From the IMG/VR virus record IMGVR_UViG_3300009093_000822, positions 1 through 31,985 of that record: a stretch of 31,985 nt of DNA; one strand, written 5' to 3'. The position numbers and the translations under genes were made by a program. Source of the stretch: a virus. Of the stretch, positions 1 through 8,387 are shown piece by piece; the first letter of the stretch is position 1, and each line of letters starts with the position of its first letter. Below the pieces are notes generated by a model. It made no database searches, was not told the DNA's origin, and saw nothing but the letters and a program-made list of their open reading frames with translations.

Positions 1-3000
1 GGTCTTCACGACGGAGAATCTGAAGAAGTTGCTCGTCGTACTCGCCAACAGCTTCTTCAATCTCACTTCCCTCGCCTTCGAATCAAGGGCACCGCAGATA
101 GTTTCGAGCAACTCGGCCGAGTTTTAGGATTCGACCAGGTGGCTATGACACCACTGTGGTCCAGACTCGTTCCAAGATTGCCAAATGATCCGGGCAATAT
201 CGTAGATGACCCGGATTTTAACTCGCATCCTGAGCAAACTCCGTCGGCCCAGTTACCGGATCAACGGTACGATCCTCGTGATTTTAAGGATGGAGAATTT
301 TATACCTGGAACTCAGGTCCATTGTCGGAAGATCCAAACTCAGCTGATTTCTGGACTGTAGCTGTCAACAAGCGCAATCCTTTCATCAGTTTGGTTCAAC
401 TCGGGGTTGTTTCCCGCCCGACAATTGGACGCTACGTTCTGTCGGGCGGTCAATCGAACGTAGTTCCATCTGTCCTGTTGGATTCCGGCACAAACGTTTC
501 TAACTTGCGAGCTGACGCTCTTGCTGCTGGTACTTCCTTCAACGGTCTCAAGTTGAACGTCGTCAATTTCTCCGGCACAGCAGTCGGAATGGAAATCACA
601 GCGAAGCTTTCAGCGATCAAGTACCGTTCAAGCTACTTCGACATGAAGGCGACAATCCTTTCTGTCGGAACCGAGTCGATTCAGTCATCTCAAGATCTTG
701 AAGCGGATCCTTCTCTAAATCCTGATGGTACAGCGGTCGTTCCATTTCGACCTTGGGTAGGAGGCTCAAACGTTCAGTCGGTCGACGTCTATCCAATCGT
801 CTCGGTTGGAACTACGACTCCGGTTCTTCCTCGTTCCCAAGCGTTGGGTAACCAAGTCCAGTTGAGTCGCAGTGATTTCGACGACGCTTTACGAATCTCG
901 ACCAGTCTCGACTCGATGAAGGTAGCGACTCGACGCATTCGTACGAGAGGCGTTGGCCTTTCGATTCGAGATGACGCTCATTTTGCTGCTTATCCGTCCG
1001 AAGCACTACTTTTTGTTGCGAACGCAACCGGCACTTACTCCGGTTTCGCAACCGGAAAAGCCCCATCCTCACCCAAAGAGGTGGAATTCCAAGCTTATGT
1101 CGGAGACTTCAAAGCCACAACATTCGTGGATGAAACAAGTCCTGGCATTCTTACGATCACCGGCGGTGACTTCTATGGCACGTACCGACTGACGGACGAT
1201 TTCTACAGCATCGCAGTTTTCCCCGGTCCTTTCTCAGGTGGCGGTCGCATGGTTGCCACGTTCATTGCCGAACAAGGCACTGTCATCCGTTCAGAACCAA
1301 CTCACCAACAGAAAGCCGACGGCACGATTGCTTACACCGCAAATCCTGAAGATCAAATCAATCAAAGCGGAAGCAACGTCCACTTCTGGGACGAGATGCC
1401 ATGGCGCCGTGATCAACTGATTGCTGGCGCAAATGTTGATGACGATTTCTACATTCCGACGGTTCCGGATGTGGACTACAAGCTTGCCGTGGTTCCTTAT
1501 CGGGTCTTGGCTTTGTCCGGTCGGCAGTATGAAGTTGCTGTGTTGGACGCCGTCCAACGGTACCAGCCATTTCGATTCAAGATCATTCAAAATGAAGAGA
1601 TCGATCCAATTACTGGCGAGCCAACCGCTACGACTTACGACCGCTTGCTTCTCGCAGAAGATGACAGCAGAAACCAATATCACGCCCTGTTGATCGACGA
1701 CGTGATCGTCTCGTCTCAGTACTGGTCTCCAGCAAAAAGATCCGATATCGCTCAATGGGTTCCATTCAACGAACATCCACTGGACGACGTCGAACCGTAC
1801 GCTCGTTATGCCACATCGGTAGACGCAGAGGTCAACCATAACAATCGGCTGTGGGATGCTGGCCGTGGATGGCACCTCAAGCTTGACGTTGGAAATACGG
1901 TCAACATCAACAGTGCGACAGGACTTGGCACCCTGTTTTCTTTCGCTTTCTGGATCAATCCGACGCAGAACGTTGGGCTCGGTGCTGCATTTACCAAGAT
2001 CTTGGACATCGGTGGATTCATGGCCGTCGAAGTTAAAGACAACGGCCAAAACATTCAGTTCAAAGCTCTTCAATCCGGAGTTTCGGTTGTCATCGGATCG
2101 TTCGCTCTTTCTCTCGGATGGCAAATGGTTGCAGTCCGCCGAGACGGCACATCAATTTCTTTCGGTCTCGGTAGCTTGGTCGCTCCAGTTTCATGGCTGA
2201 ACTTCACGCTGGATAACCTCGATGAAGTTACCAGCAACGACATTGCTGTCTCCTGTGGACCAATGTCCTATGGAATCCACGATCTAACTGCATGGGCGGT
2301 TAGAAAAACAGATGCAGAATTTGAAATCATCAGAGATCCGGTCGCCACAAAAACGTCGGTGGCATATCCGTCTACGTGGGTTGAATCGTTGTCGAGAGAT
2401 AATCGGTACATTTTCAAATTGGTCGAATCTGGGTTTGCTTATCCAGCAAAAGCCGACATCGCTCAAGCAAGAGACGTGCCGGCTTATGCCCAACGGTACA
2501 ACGGATTCGCTCTCTATGAAGGTGATCCAAGGTTCAAGAATGTCGGTCTTGGCGACGGCTTTCCAGTTCAACCTGTATATCCTCTTGGCTTCCGTGGGCC
2601 ATACGTCGAAGGATACGGAAAAACTCTGATCTCCGGATCATTCACCCCTCTTCCAGGGTATACCGAACAATGGGGCACGATTCCTGGTCGAATTGTGCGT
2701 GTAGCTCCTCCATACAATTCGAACGGGGGCGTTTCAACGACGCCAACGACAGTCGCTTCGCCGTGGCCGAGCACAACCCTGACCAACCCAGCTCAAGACC
2801 GAGCTTACATCAAGGGTGACGATGGCTTCGTCTACAAGATCTATGCCGACGACTTGGGATCAGGAGTGACCCTTTTGGCTGAACGCGTGCTTCGAGCTCG
2901 AGAGGACGATTCGAACACTCCGACTTACGTCGACCAACCAACAGACGCTCACTCAGTTTTGGGAGCAATTGGCAAACGTCTTTCAGTTTCTGTCAGCGGA

Positions 3001-5949
3001 ACCAACTACACCGTTTACGAAGCGAACGATGCTGGCCAAACGTGGATCACGCCTCCGCTGTACTTGTACCGCCAGACGCAGGTCTATATCGACGCTCTCG
3101 CTTCTGCACTTTCACGGTGGTCGAATCCAAATTCGTTCGGTCAAGGATTGGGAATTCCTGCTCTCGAGCAGAACGGTCGTTTGGAATTCACTAACCCAGA
3201 ATCTCTCGCTCTTGGCACGTTCCAAATCACCGTTGATGTTGGAAATATCGGTACGGTCGACGATGCCTTTGCAGGATTTTCAACGATTGTCAGTCTTACT
3301 AGTGGATCCGGTTCGGTGGTTGCGCAAGAGAATCAAGTCTTGCTGGTTGATGGCAAGGGAACAAATCCACGAGGAAAAATCTCGTTCAACGTGGACTTGG
3401 ACTCGGCCCTTACCGGCCCTTGGCTGCTGACCATCGAATGGAATAACGCGCTGTCGATTCCACGGAAAGGTCAGAAACGCCAAATCGCTATTTACGGCTA
3501 CGAGTTCCGACTAGTAGCTCCAGCGCTCTACGCTGTCACGCTCAATCCTTTGACGATGACGGCGGTTAATATGTCGGCTCCTCTCACGGTTCGAGCCGGT
3601 GGATTGGTCGGAAACGTTAACAGTTATGGCACGATTGCAACGATCGACCACGAAGCTCTCATCTTCCCAGAAGGATCTGACTGGCCTCTTTCCAACTTGT
3701 TGACGACTTCGTCGTGGCAACGTCGCCAAACGCTCCGGGTTTCAAATCCAAAGGTTGAACCGGATCCATCTAATCCAACATTACCGACGGTTATTTCAAT
3801 GTCGGTGGTCGATAAGCTTGCCGGCACAAACAAGTCCTACTACAACCTTGGCGACACAGTTGTAGTTGCAGGTACCGTCTCTAACGGAAGCAACGCACAG
3901 TCATACACCTGGCGCTTCTGGGATTCTTCGGTTGAAACGACCAAGTCTCCTATCATCGAAAAGATCGTCACTCCTGGAGTCGGTCTCTCATACGGCGGCA
4001 CTGTTGCGATGACAGTGGTTGACAACATCGGAAATTCTTCTTCCCGTCAAACTGTAATTCCAATCAATCATCCGCCAACGGTGTCGTTGGCCGTCGACCA
4101 GAACGTCGGCATCTTCCCTTATTTTGGATCGATCGTAGCGACAGTCTCAGATCCAGACGGAGATTCAGTTTCGATGAAATGGATCGAAAACGGTAGCCAA
4201 ATTGCTACCGGACTGAATCTGAATTACAAGGCGATCGCCCAAACAACGCTGACTGCTCGAGCGACCGATTCTCGAGGAGGCATTACAGACCGACTGATTT
4301 CATTCTCTGGCAATCCTCGTCAAGCTCCAGTTGTTTCTCCAATCATTCGTAAGGACATTGGTCGTATCTCGACCACGAATGAATTGGACTTTGCAGTTTA
4401 CGCACTCAATCCAAACACAGGTGGATTGCTGACATTCAAGTGGACTTTCTGGAACAACAACGTCCCTCGCTTGTTTAAGACCGGAGTAAAGGACAATGGC
4501 CAAGCTCTCGGAGACAATGTTGTTGATTTTCACTTTGCTATCGAAGACAACAGCGTCAATCCGGTATACAACGGAAATGCGATTACTCTTTCAGGTTCTC
4601 CTGGAGTTATCGTAAGTCCAAGCCCCGGCATCGACGGCCTGAGTCCTAACCGTCCTCTCGGTTACTACGACTTTGAGATGCCGTTTGCTCTTCCAGACGG
4701 CACCGACCTTGGCACCGTTTCGGTGCTTATTACCGGCACAGCTTCAGCTTATGCTGACATCTATGTCAATGGGTTGTTTGTGCTGTCTCATGGATTTGAC
4801 TTTGGCCAAACCAAGAGTTTCACGTTGGACCCGACTAACAGTGTTTTCAATCTCGGCGAAAACGTGGTAAGATTCCGAGTCGTCAACCCAACTGCTGGCG
4901 CTCCAACTTATCTGTCCATTTCGGCGATTGTCGGTACGATGGCAACTATCGGCGTCACGACTCATGTCGCCAACAGCAATGTCTATTTCAATCAAGCTCA
5001 CAAGTCTCTTGCTGGAAGCTCTCCAGGAGAACGCTCTGTACAGCTCGTGGTTACCGATTTGGACGGTTATTCGACTACACTACAAACGTCGGTCACGCTA
5101 ATTAACAACACTCCTCCGACGATCACGTCGGTCACAACTCCTTCTTCGGGAGCTCTCGCCGGCACCAAAGTCTCGTTCGCTGCCACGGTCAGCGACATCG
5201 ATCAAGATTCTTCCTCTTACACCTGGGTTTTCACGTCTCCTCGTCCTCTCACGCTTCTTGGTGGCAACGTGAAATACGAAACTCTGGATTCCGAAGTCGG
5301 AATGACCATCGAAGGAACTTTGATCGTGAACGACGGCAACGGCGGAATCGCCACCGCTGCGATCCCGTCTGTCGTCATCGCAGATTCCTTCTTGAAACCT
5401 CTTCAGATGTCGGTCGGTCCTGGATTTTACCAGAGCGGATTCGTTCAAGAGATCACAAGCATCGACACGGCGATCACGATTCGCTACTCTCTCGATGGCA
5501 CAGACATTTTCAAAGACACAGACGGCTTGGAGTACTTCGGCCCGTTCTTGATCTCACCTCCAGAAGGCGGAGTTGGTCCTGTCGTGTTGAAAGTTCGAGC
5601 GTTCAAGGCGAACTACGCGCCTACGGAATTGGTTACATCGACGTTCCAATTCTACGATCCGAATTCGCTGTCTAGTTCTGATCCGTCGGTCGGCACGGGA
5701 TCGTCGCAGACAAACGTGGCAGTGGTCACTGTTCAAGCTTCGGGTGATTCGGTGATTTCCACGGCGACCGGAGCTTCAATTCCAGGAGATTCTGGAACGA
5801 CATCGGCAAATCCTCAAACAGACGTTCCTGAAGTGAGCCTGTTGGACGAAGCTTCGCAGCCTTTCGCTCCACTTCCTCCGCCAGGATCGATCGTGGCTCC
5901 GACATTTGTGCCCACGTTCCCATTTGTAAAATTGAAGAGTCCAATTTAA
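1..5949 (+). CDS. Giant tail/baseplate-associated protein, 5' end outside the window
   Basis: The frame is open from base 1, so the GTG at 139 is probably not the true start; about 1982 residues are visible. The first 60 residues (RIKGTADSFEQLGRVLGF, then TPLWSRL) resemble the N-terminal attachment segment of phage tail protein I/gp53-like proteins. Around 1855-2330 there is a LamG/concanavalin-like beta sandwich (FSFAFWINP). PKD-like modules follow at about 3780-4060 (SYTWRFWD), 4069-4310 (DPDGDSVSMKW) and 5110-5390 (SSYTWVF). A further PKD-like module near 4318-5103 seems split by an inserted galactose-binding-like jelly roll (about 4660-4945). A chitobiase/hexosaminidase C-terminal-like module (RYSLDGTD ... 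KVRAFKANYAPTELV) lies at about 5395-5670, before a Ser/Pro-rich tail. This suits a carbohydrate-contacting tail fibre or baseplate spike. Family and fold are inferred from motifs; receptor specificity cannot be read. Confidence 0.75.
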   Translation, partial: GLHDGESEEVARRTRQQLLQSHFPRLRIKGTADSFEQLGRVLGFDQVAMTPLWSRLVPRLPNDPGNIVDDPDFNSHPEQTPSAQLPDQRYDPRDFKDGEFYTWNSGPLSEDPNSADFWTVAVNKRNPFISLVQLGVVSRPTIGRYVLSGGQSNVVPSVLLDSGTNVSNLRADALAAGTSFNGLKLNVVNFSGTAVGMEITAKLSAIKYRSSYFDMKATILSVGTESIQSSQDLEADPSLNPDGTAVVPFRPWVGGSNVQSVDVYPIVSVGTTTPVLPRSQALGNQVQLSRSDFDDALRISTSLDSMKVATRRIRTRGVGLSIRDDAHFAAYPSEALLFVANATGTYSGFATGKAPSSPKEVEFQAYVGDFKATTFVDETSPGILTITGGDFYGTYRLTDDFYSIAVFPGPFSGGGRMVATFIAEQGTVIRSEPTHQQKADGTIAYTANPEDQINQSGSNVHFWDEMPWRRDQLIAGANVDDDFYIPTVPDVDYKLAVVPYRVLALSGRQYEVAVLDAVQRYQPFRFKIIQNEEIDPITGEPTATTYDRLLLAEDDSRNQYHALLIDDVIVSSQYWSPAKRSDIAQWVPFNEHPLDDVEPYARYATSVDAEVNHNNRLWDAGRGWHLKLDVGNTVNINSATGLGTLFSFAFWINPTQNVGLGAAFTKILDIGGFMAVEVKDNGQNIQFKALQSGVSVVIGSFALSLGWQMVAVRRDGTSISFGLGSLVAPVSWLNFTLDNLDEVTSNDIAVSCGPMSYGIHDLTAWAVRKTDAEFEIIRDPVATKTSVAYPSTWVESLSRDNRYIFKLVESGFAYPAKADIAQARDVPAYAQRYNGFALYEGDPRFKNVGLGDGFPVQPVYPLGFRGPYVEGYGKTLISGSFTPLPGYTEQWGTIPGRIVRVAPPYNSNGGVSTTPTTVASPWPSTTLTNPAQDRAYIKGDDGFVYKIYADDLGSGVTLLAERVLRAREDDSNTPTYVDQPTDAHSVLGAIGKRLSVSVSGTNYTVYEANDAGQTWITPPLYLYRQTQVYIDALASALSRWSNPNSFGQGLGIPALEQNGRLEFTNPESLALGTFQITVDVGNIGTVDDAFAGFSTIVSLTSGSGSVVAQENQVLLVDGKGTNPRGKISFNVDLDSALTGPWLLTIEWNNALSIPRKGQKRQIAIYGYEFRLVAPALYAVTLNPLTMTAVNMSAPLTVRAGGLVGNVNSYGTIATIDHEALIFPEGSDWPLSNLLTTSSWQRRQTLRVSNPKVEPDPSNPTLPTVISMSVVDKLAGTNKSYYNLGDTVVVAGTVSNGSNAQSYTWRFWDSSVETTKSPIIEKIVTPGVGLSYGGTVAMTVVDNIGNSSSRQTVIPINHPPTVSLAVDQNVGIFPYFGSIVATVSDPDGDSVSMKWIENGSQIATGLNLNYKAIAQTTLTARATDSRGGITDRLISFSGNPRQAPVVSPIIRKDIGRISTTNELDFAVYALNPNTGGLLTFKWTFWNNNVPRLFKTGVKDNGQALGDNVVDFHFAIEDNSVNPVYNGNAITLSGSPGVIVSPSPGIDGLSPNRPLGYYDFEMPFALPDGTDLGTVSVLITGTASAYADIYVNGLFVLSHGFDFGQTKSFTLDPTNSVFNLGENVVRFRVVNPTAGAPTYLSISAIVGTMATIGVTTHVANSNVYFNQAHKSLAGSSPGERSVQLVVTDLDGYSTTLQTSVTLINNTPPTITSVTTPSSGALAGTKVSFAATVSDIDQDSSSYTWVFTSPRPLTLLGGNVKYETLDSEVGMTIEGTLIVNDGNGGIATAAIPSVVIADSFLKPLQMSVGPGFYQSGFVQEITSIDTAITIRYSLDGTDIFKDTDGLEYFGPFLISPPEGGVGPVVLKVRAFKANYAPTELVTSTFQFYDPNSLSSSDPSVGTGSSQTNVAVVTVQASGDSVISTATGASIPGDSGTTSANPQTDVPEVSLLDEASQPFAPLPPPGSIVAPTFVPTFPFVKLKSPI

Positions 5950-5950
5950 A

Positions 5951-5968
5951 TTCTTTTTTGTTTACATT
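5951..5968 (+). promoter_or_regulatory. 18-bp upstream element, copy 1 (putative promoter)
   Basis: The sequence TTCTTTTTTGTTTACATT lies in the 45-bp gap after the tail gene and starts 44 bp before the ATG of the ligase-like gene. The identical 18 bp recurs at 6592-6609 with almost the same spacing to its gene, and CAACT(G/C)AC follows in both. A TTTACA -35-like box is visible but no convincing -10. A phage-specific promoter is the simplest reading; a processing site is possible. Confidence 0.5.
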
Positions 5969-5994
5969 TTCCCAACTGACCTTAGGTTGGATGA

Positions 5995-6573
5995 ATGTCT
6001 GAAGTTCAGCACATTCAAATTTCGAGCCGATTCCGCCTTCCACTCTTTCCGATGCGTCCCCGAACGGGACAAGTCATCTCCCGACTAGAGGACCTTGACC
6101 ATCTCGATCCGGATTACCACTGGTCTCTTAAGCTAAACGGAGATAGAGCTTTAATGGGCATCAAAGATGGGGTTGCTCATTTTGCCAACCGTCACGGATC
6201 ATGGTTTAAGTTCAATGTGGCTAATACAGAAGTCTTTACAAAGAGATTGAAAGGAACTTGGTTGCTGGACGGTGAAGTCTTCAAGAAGAATTTCTATCCG
6301 TTTGAACTGGTCGAATCTCCGGACGGTTCTCTTACAAATGCATGTCCTTCTGAACGAGCAGCAAAGGCAATGCAGATTTGTAAAATTTTGAAGGTTGACT
6401 GGATGTATGGGACGAAGGAAACATTGAAACAGGAAGCTCAAAACTGCGTTCTCGAACTTCGTTCAACTCCATATGAAGGAGTGGTCGGTAAACTGCTAGG
6501 ATCCAAGTACATCCCACTCGGATCCGCCTCCCGAGATTCAAGTTCTTGGGTAAAGCGGAAATGGGTGCCTTAA
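5995..6573 (+). CDS. Minimal ATP-dependent polynucleotide ligase-like protein (adenylation domain only)
   Basis: This 192-aa protein shows the covalent nucleotidyltransferase motifs in order: motif I K46-LNGDR, with Lys46 as the predicted adenylated residue; motif III LLDGE at 90-94; motif IV EGVVGK at 161-166; and motif V VKRK at 186-189. It should seal nicks in DNA or RNA using ATP. It is much shorter than usual phage ligases. It ends right after motif V, so the C-terminal OB-fold that normally helps adenylate transfer is absent. An OB domain or partner may be supplied elsewhere. The ATG at 5995 is chosen because it fits the upstream-element spacing; an ATG at 5991 is out of frame and stops at once. 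The gene has its own upstream 18-bp element and no clear Shine-Dalgarno. Confidence 0.78.
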   Translation: MSEVQHIQISSRFRLPLFPMRPRTGQVISRLEDLDHLDPDYHWSLKLNGDRALMGIKDGVAHFANRHGSWFKFNVANTEVFTKRLKGTWLLDGEVFKKNFYPFELVESPDGSLTNACPSERAAKAMQICKILKVDWMYGTKETLKQEAQNCVLELRSTPYEGVVGKLLGSKYIPLGSASRDSSSWVKRKWVP

Positions 6574-6591
6574 AATAGTTACTTATTTCAG

Positions 6592-6609
6592 TTCTTTTTT
6601 GTTTACATT
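6592..6609 (+). promoter_or_regulatory. 18-bp upstream element, copy 2 (putative promoter)
   Basis: This is an exact copy of the 18-bp element at 5951-5968, in the 63-bp gap after the ligase-like gene. It starts 45 bp before the next ATG (6637). The sequence after it (CAACTCACTTG) resembles the sequence after copy 1 (CAACTGACCTT). Conserved position and sequence support a shared regulatory role. Confidence 0.5.
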
Positions 6610-6636
6610 ATTCAACTCACTTGCAACTGTACTCAC

Positions 6637-7377
6637 ATGGCACTAAAACGTTTATCCTCTGTCGCAGAAACCGCTCCTAAAGCATCGAAAGACGAAGCAG
6701 CTCTGGTTAAAATTCCAGGCCGGATCGTTGCTCGATTCAACGCCGCAACGGCTGCATTTAAGGATGCCGAAGCCGATCAAAAAGAACAGCGCGCAAAGCT
6801 GCTCGCTCTCGGTTTGAAGGCTTTGTTCGAGTACAACGTCGCTCACCCGACCGCTCCTGCAACCACGGTTAAACTTCTTCAGGAAAATCCAAAGCCAGAA
6901 GACGCGGATGCCGATTACAAGCCGGTCGACGGCGACGGCGAAGTTGCCCGCCTCACCTTCCAAAATCGGTATTCGGCTTGCGATGCTGATACTGCCGACC
7001 ATCTTTTCGAAGATCTGCTCAAAGACGTAAACGCTGACCGCAAGAAAGATGATCGTCTGTCGATCAACAATTTCATGCAGGAAACAGTCACGGCAACTTT
7101 CGACAGCAAAGTGTTCCTGACCGGCGAAAACGGCGAATTCACCCAGAAAATTTTCGACACCTACCTCGCTGCTATCCAGAAAGCTACCGACGACTTGATC
7201 AAGAAGAAGCTCTTGCCAGAAGGCACGAAGGTTCCTCTCTCGACATCGAAGAAAGTGCTCCCTCTCGAAAATTTCCACACGGAGCGCTGGTCGCAGTTCG
7301 GCAGCGCTGAACAGCAGCAGGAACTGTTCGAGGTTGTCTCGAACACGGTTACCATCACGCCAGTAAAGAGTGCATGA
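6637..7377 (+). CDS. Unknown phage protein, 246 aa
   Basis: I do not recognise a family. The protein is soluble and rich in charged residues and alanine, with a predicted helical segment at about 30-70 (AAFKDAEADQKEQRAKLLAL). No signal peptide, membrane segment or catalytic motif is evident. Codon use looks like its neighbours and the whole frame is clean, so it is a real gene. It has its own upstream 18-bp element and may be expressed strongly or at a distinct time. It overlaps the next gene by 4 bp (ATGA), which suggests translational coupling to the lysozyme-like protein. A structural or DNA-associated role is possible but not shown. Confidence 0.7.
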   Translation: MALKRLSSVAETAPKASKDEAALVKIPGRIVARFNAATAAFKDAEADQKEQRAKLLALGLKALFEYNVAHPTAPATTVKLLQENPKPEDADADYKPVDGDGEVARLTFQNRYSACDADTADHLFEDLLKDVNADRKKDDRLSINNFMQETVTATFDSKVFLTGENGEFTQKIFDTYLAAIQKATDDLIKKKLLPEGTKVPLSTSKKVLPLENFHTERWSQFGSAEQQQELFEVVSNTVTITPVKSA

Positions 7378-7769
7378 GGAGGATCATTTTCGCTCTCATA
7401 CTTCTTCACTCCGCAGCTTTCGCAGACATCGACTCGACCAAAATGGTCGAGTCGATTCGTGTGGTAGAAAACTCGACAAGGGTCGGTCGAGCCGGAGAAA
7501 GAGGACCGTGGCAGATTCTGCCTTCTGTTTGGAAACAGTATTCAAAAACTTCCCAACAGTCTGCTTCGATCGCTGAACAGAAAAGGGTGGTTCTTGCTCA
7601 TATCAAGTGGATTCGTGAGCAACTCAAAACCATCAATTTGCCAGACACGCCTCGGAGCATTGCCCTGGTTTGGGGAGCTGGATTCGAAAATGTTCGACGA
7701 GAATCGATCAATCCAGCAAAACTTGACTACGCCGACAGAGCTCAAAACATTTACGAGTCGCTGCGTTAG
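7374..7769 (+). CDS. Secreted lysozyme/transglycosylase-like protein
   Basis: The 131-aa protein begins with a Sec-type signal peptide (MRRIIFALILLHSAAFA, probable cleavage after Ala17). The mature part starts with a helix containing Glu26 and Glu32 (VESIRVVENS), then GRAGERGPWQI. The order Glu, GERG, WQ resembles lysozyme-like transglycosylase folds, where the first Glu is catalytic; Glu32 is the best candidate. A role in peptidoglycan cleavage during lysis or DNA entry is likely. Export by the host Sec system would remove the need for a classical holin for this enzyme. The start codon overlaps the previous stop (ATGA). The domain is short and the match is by motif only, so the exact glycosidase family is uncertain. 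Confidence 0.6.
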   Translation: MRRIIFALILLHSAAFADIDSTKMVESIRVVENSTRVGRAGERGPWQILPSVWKQYSKTSQQSASIAEQKRVVLAHIKWIREQLKTINLPDTPRSIALVWGAGFENVRRESINPAKLDYADRAQNIYESLR

Positions 7770-7777
7770 TTAAGCCA

Positions 7778-7996
7778 ATGAGCGTCGCTGCCCCTGTCTC
7801 GATTGGTACGGGTTTCAAATCGTTTCTATTTGCCGTTGGAGATTTAGGAATGCTCCACGTAGAAATTCTGGCAGATTCTCAGCAAGACGCATTTCGCTAC
7901 ATCAGATCCGGCAGATGCATTCAAGATTTTCCTGCTCAAATCCGAGAAGAGATTAAGGGACAGACGTTTGTCCTTATCGAGAAAAAAGAGGATTGA
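7778..7996 (+). CDS. Unknown small protein, 72 aa
   Basis: This is a small, clean frame between the lysozyme-like and DksA-like genes. Residues 14-33 alternate hydrophobic and polar (FKSFLFAVGDLGMLHVEILA), which suggests beta structure; the end is basic and acidic (IEKKED). No signal peptide, zinc site or known motif was seen. The ATG is preceded within 2 nt by TTAAGC, the pre-start sequence seen before other genes here, and there is no Shine-Dalgarno. It lies 8 bp after the previous stop, in the same run of short genes. Confidence 0.6.
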   Translation: MSVAAPVSIGTGFKSFLFAVGDLGMLHVEILADSQQDAFRYIRSGRCIQDFPAQIREEIKGQTFVLIEKKED

Positions 7997-8009
7997 GCGT
8001 ACTTAGGGC

Positions 8010-8387
8010 GTGTATTCGCCTTTCACCCCTGAGTTTATCGAAAAACAGAGGCAAGTTCTCGTGGCTCGGATGTTGGAACTCCGAGAATCCATGGAGACAA
8101 AACCCGAGGATGTCGAGGAAGTTCCCGGAGACATCGCTGATCAGGCAACTATTCTCACGGAACTAGCATGCCGGTCATCTTTAAACGCGAAAGTGTTTAC
8201 TGAACTAGCAGACATAGACGCGGCACTCACGCGCATCCGGCGTGGAATGTACGGCATCTGTGAACTAACCAATCAGCCGATCCAGATAGAAAGACTCGAG
8301 GCATTTCCGACTGCGAGATTTTCTGTTCAGACTCAGCAAAAAGTCGAAAAGAAGCAACGCCACATCAGACTTGGCGAATCTTATTGA
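8010..8387 (+). CDS. DksA/TraR-like protein lacking the zinc-binding cysteines
   Basis: The 125-aa protein matches the DksA/TraR layout: an N-terminal helix (PEFIEKQRQVLVARMLEL), an acidic loop with a D/E-rich segment, then a C-terminal knuckle with IRRGMYGICELTNQPI and RLEAFPTARF. The family usually has C-x2-C-x17-C-x2-C. Here the spacing is exact, but the residues are Cys84, Thr87, Ser105 and Thr108, so zinc binding is lost while the fold signature stays. Such proteins bind the RNA polymerase secondary channel and change promoter response. A phage copy could redirect host transcription. GTG at 8010 is the start used; TTAGG sits 2 nt before it. The 3' end overlaps the convergent gene by 23 bp. 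Confidence 0.75.
   Translation: MYSPFTPEFIEKQRQVLVARMLELRESMETKPEDVEEVPGDIADQATILTELACRSSLNAKVFTELADIDAALTRIRRGMYGICELTNQPIQIERLEAFPTARFSVQTQQKVEKKQRHIRLGESY

Noticed and set aside
1291-2124. 277-aa open frame on the minus strand inside the giant tail gene
   Set aside because: It is opposite a well-formed protein with recognisable domains and shows no motif; it reads as an antisense shadow.
6652-7278. 208-aa open frame on the minus strand opposite the 246-aa protein gene
   Set aside because: Composition is Phe/Cys/Val-rich as expected from the complement of the plus-strand codons; the plus frame is cleaner and coupled to its neighbours.
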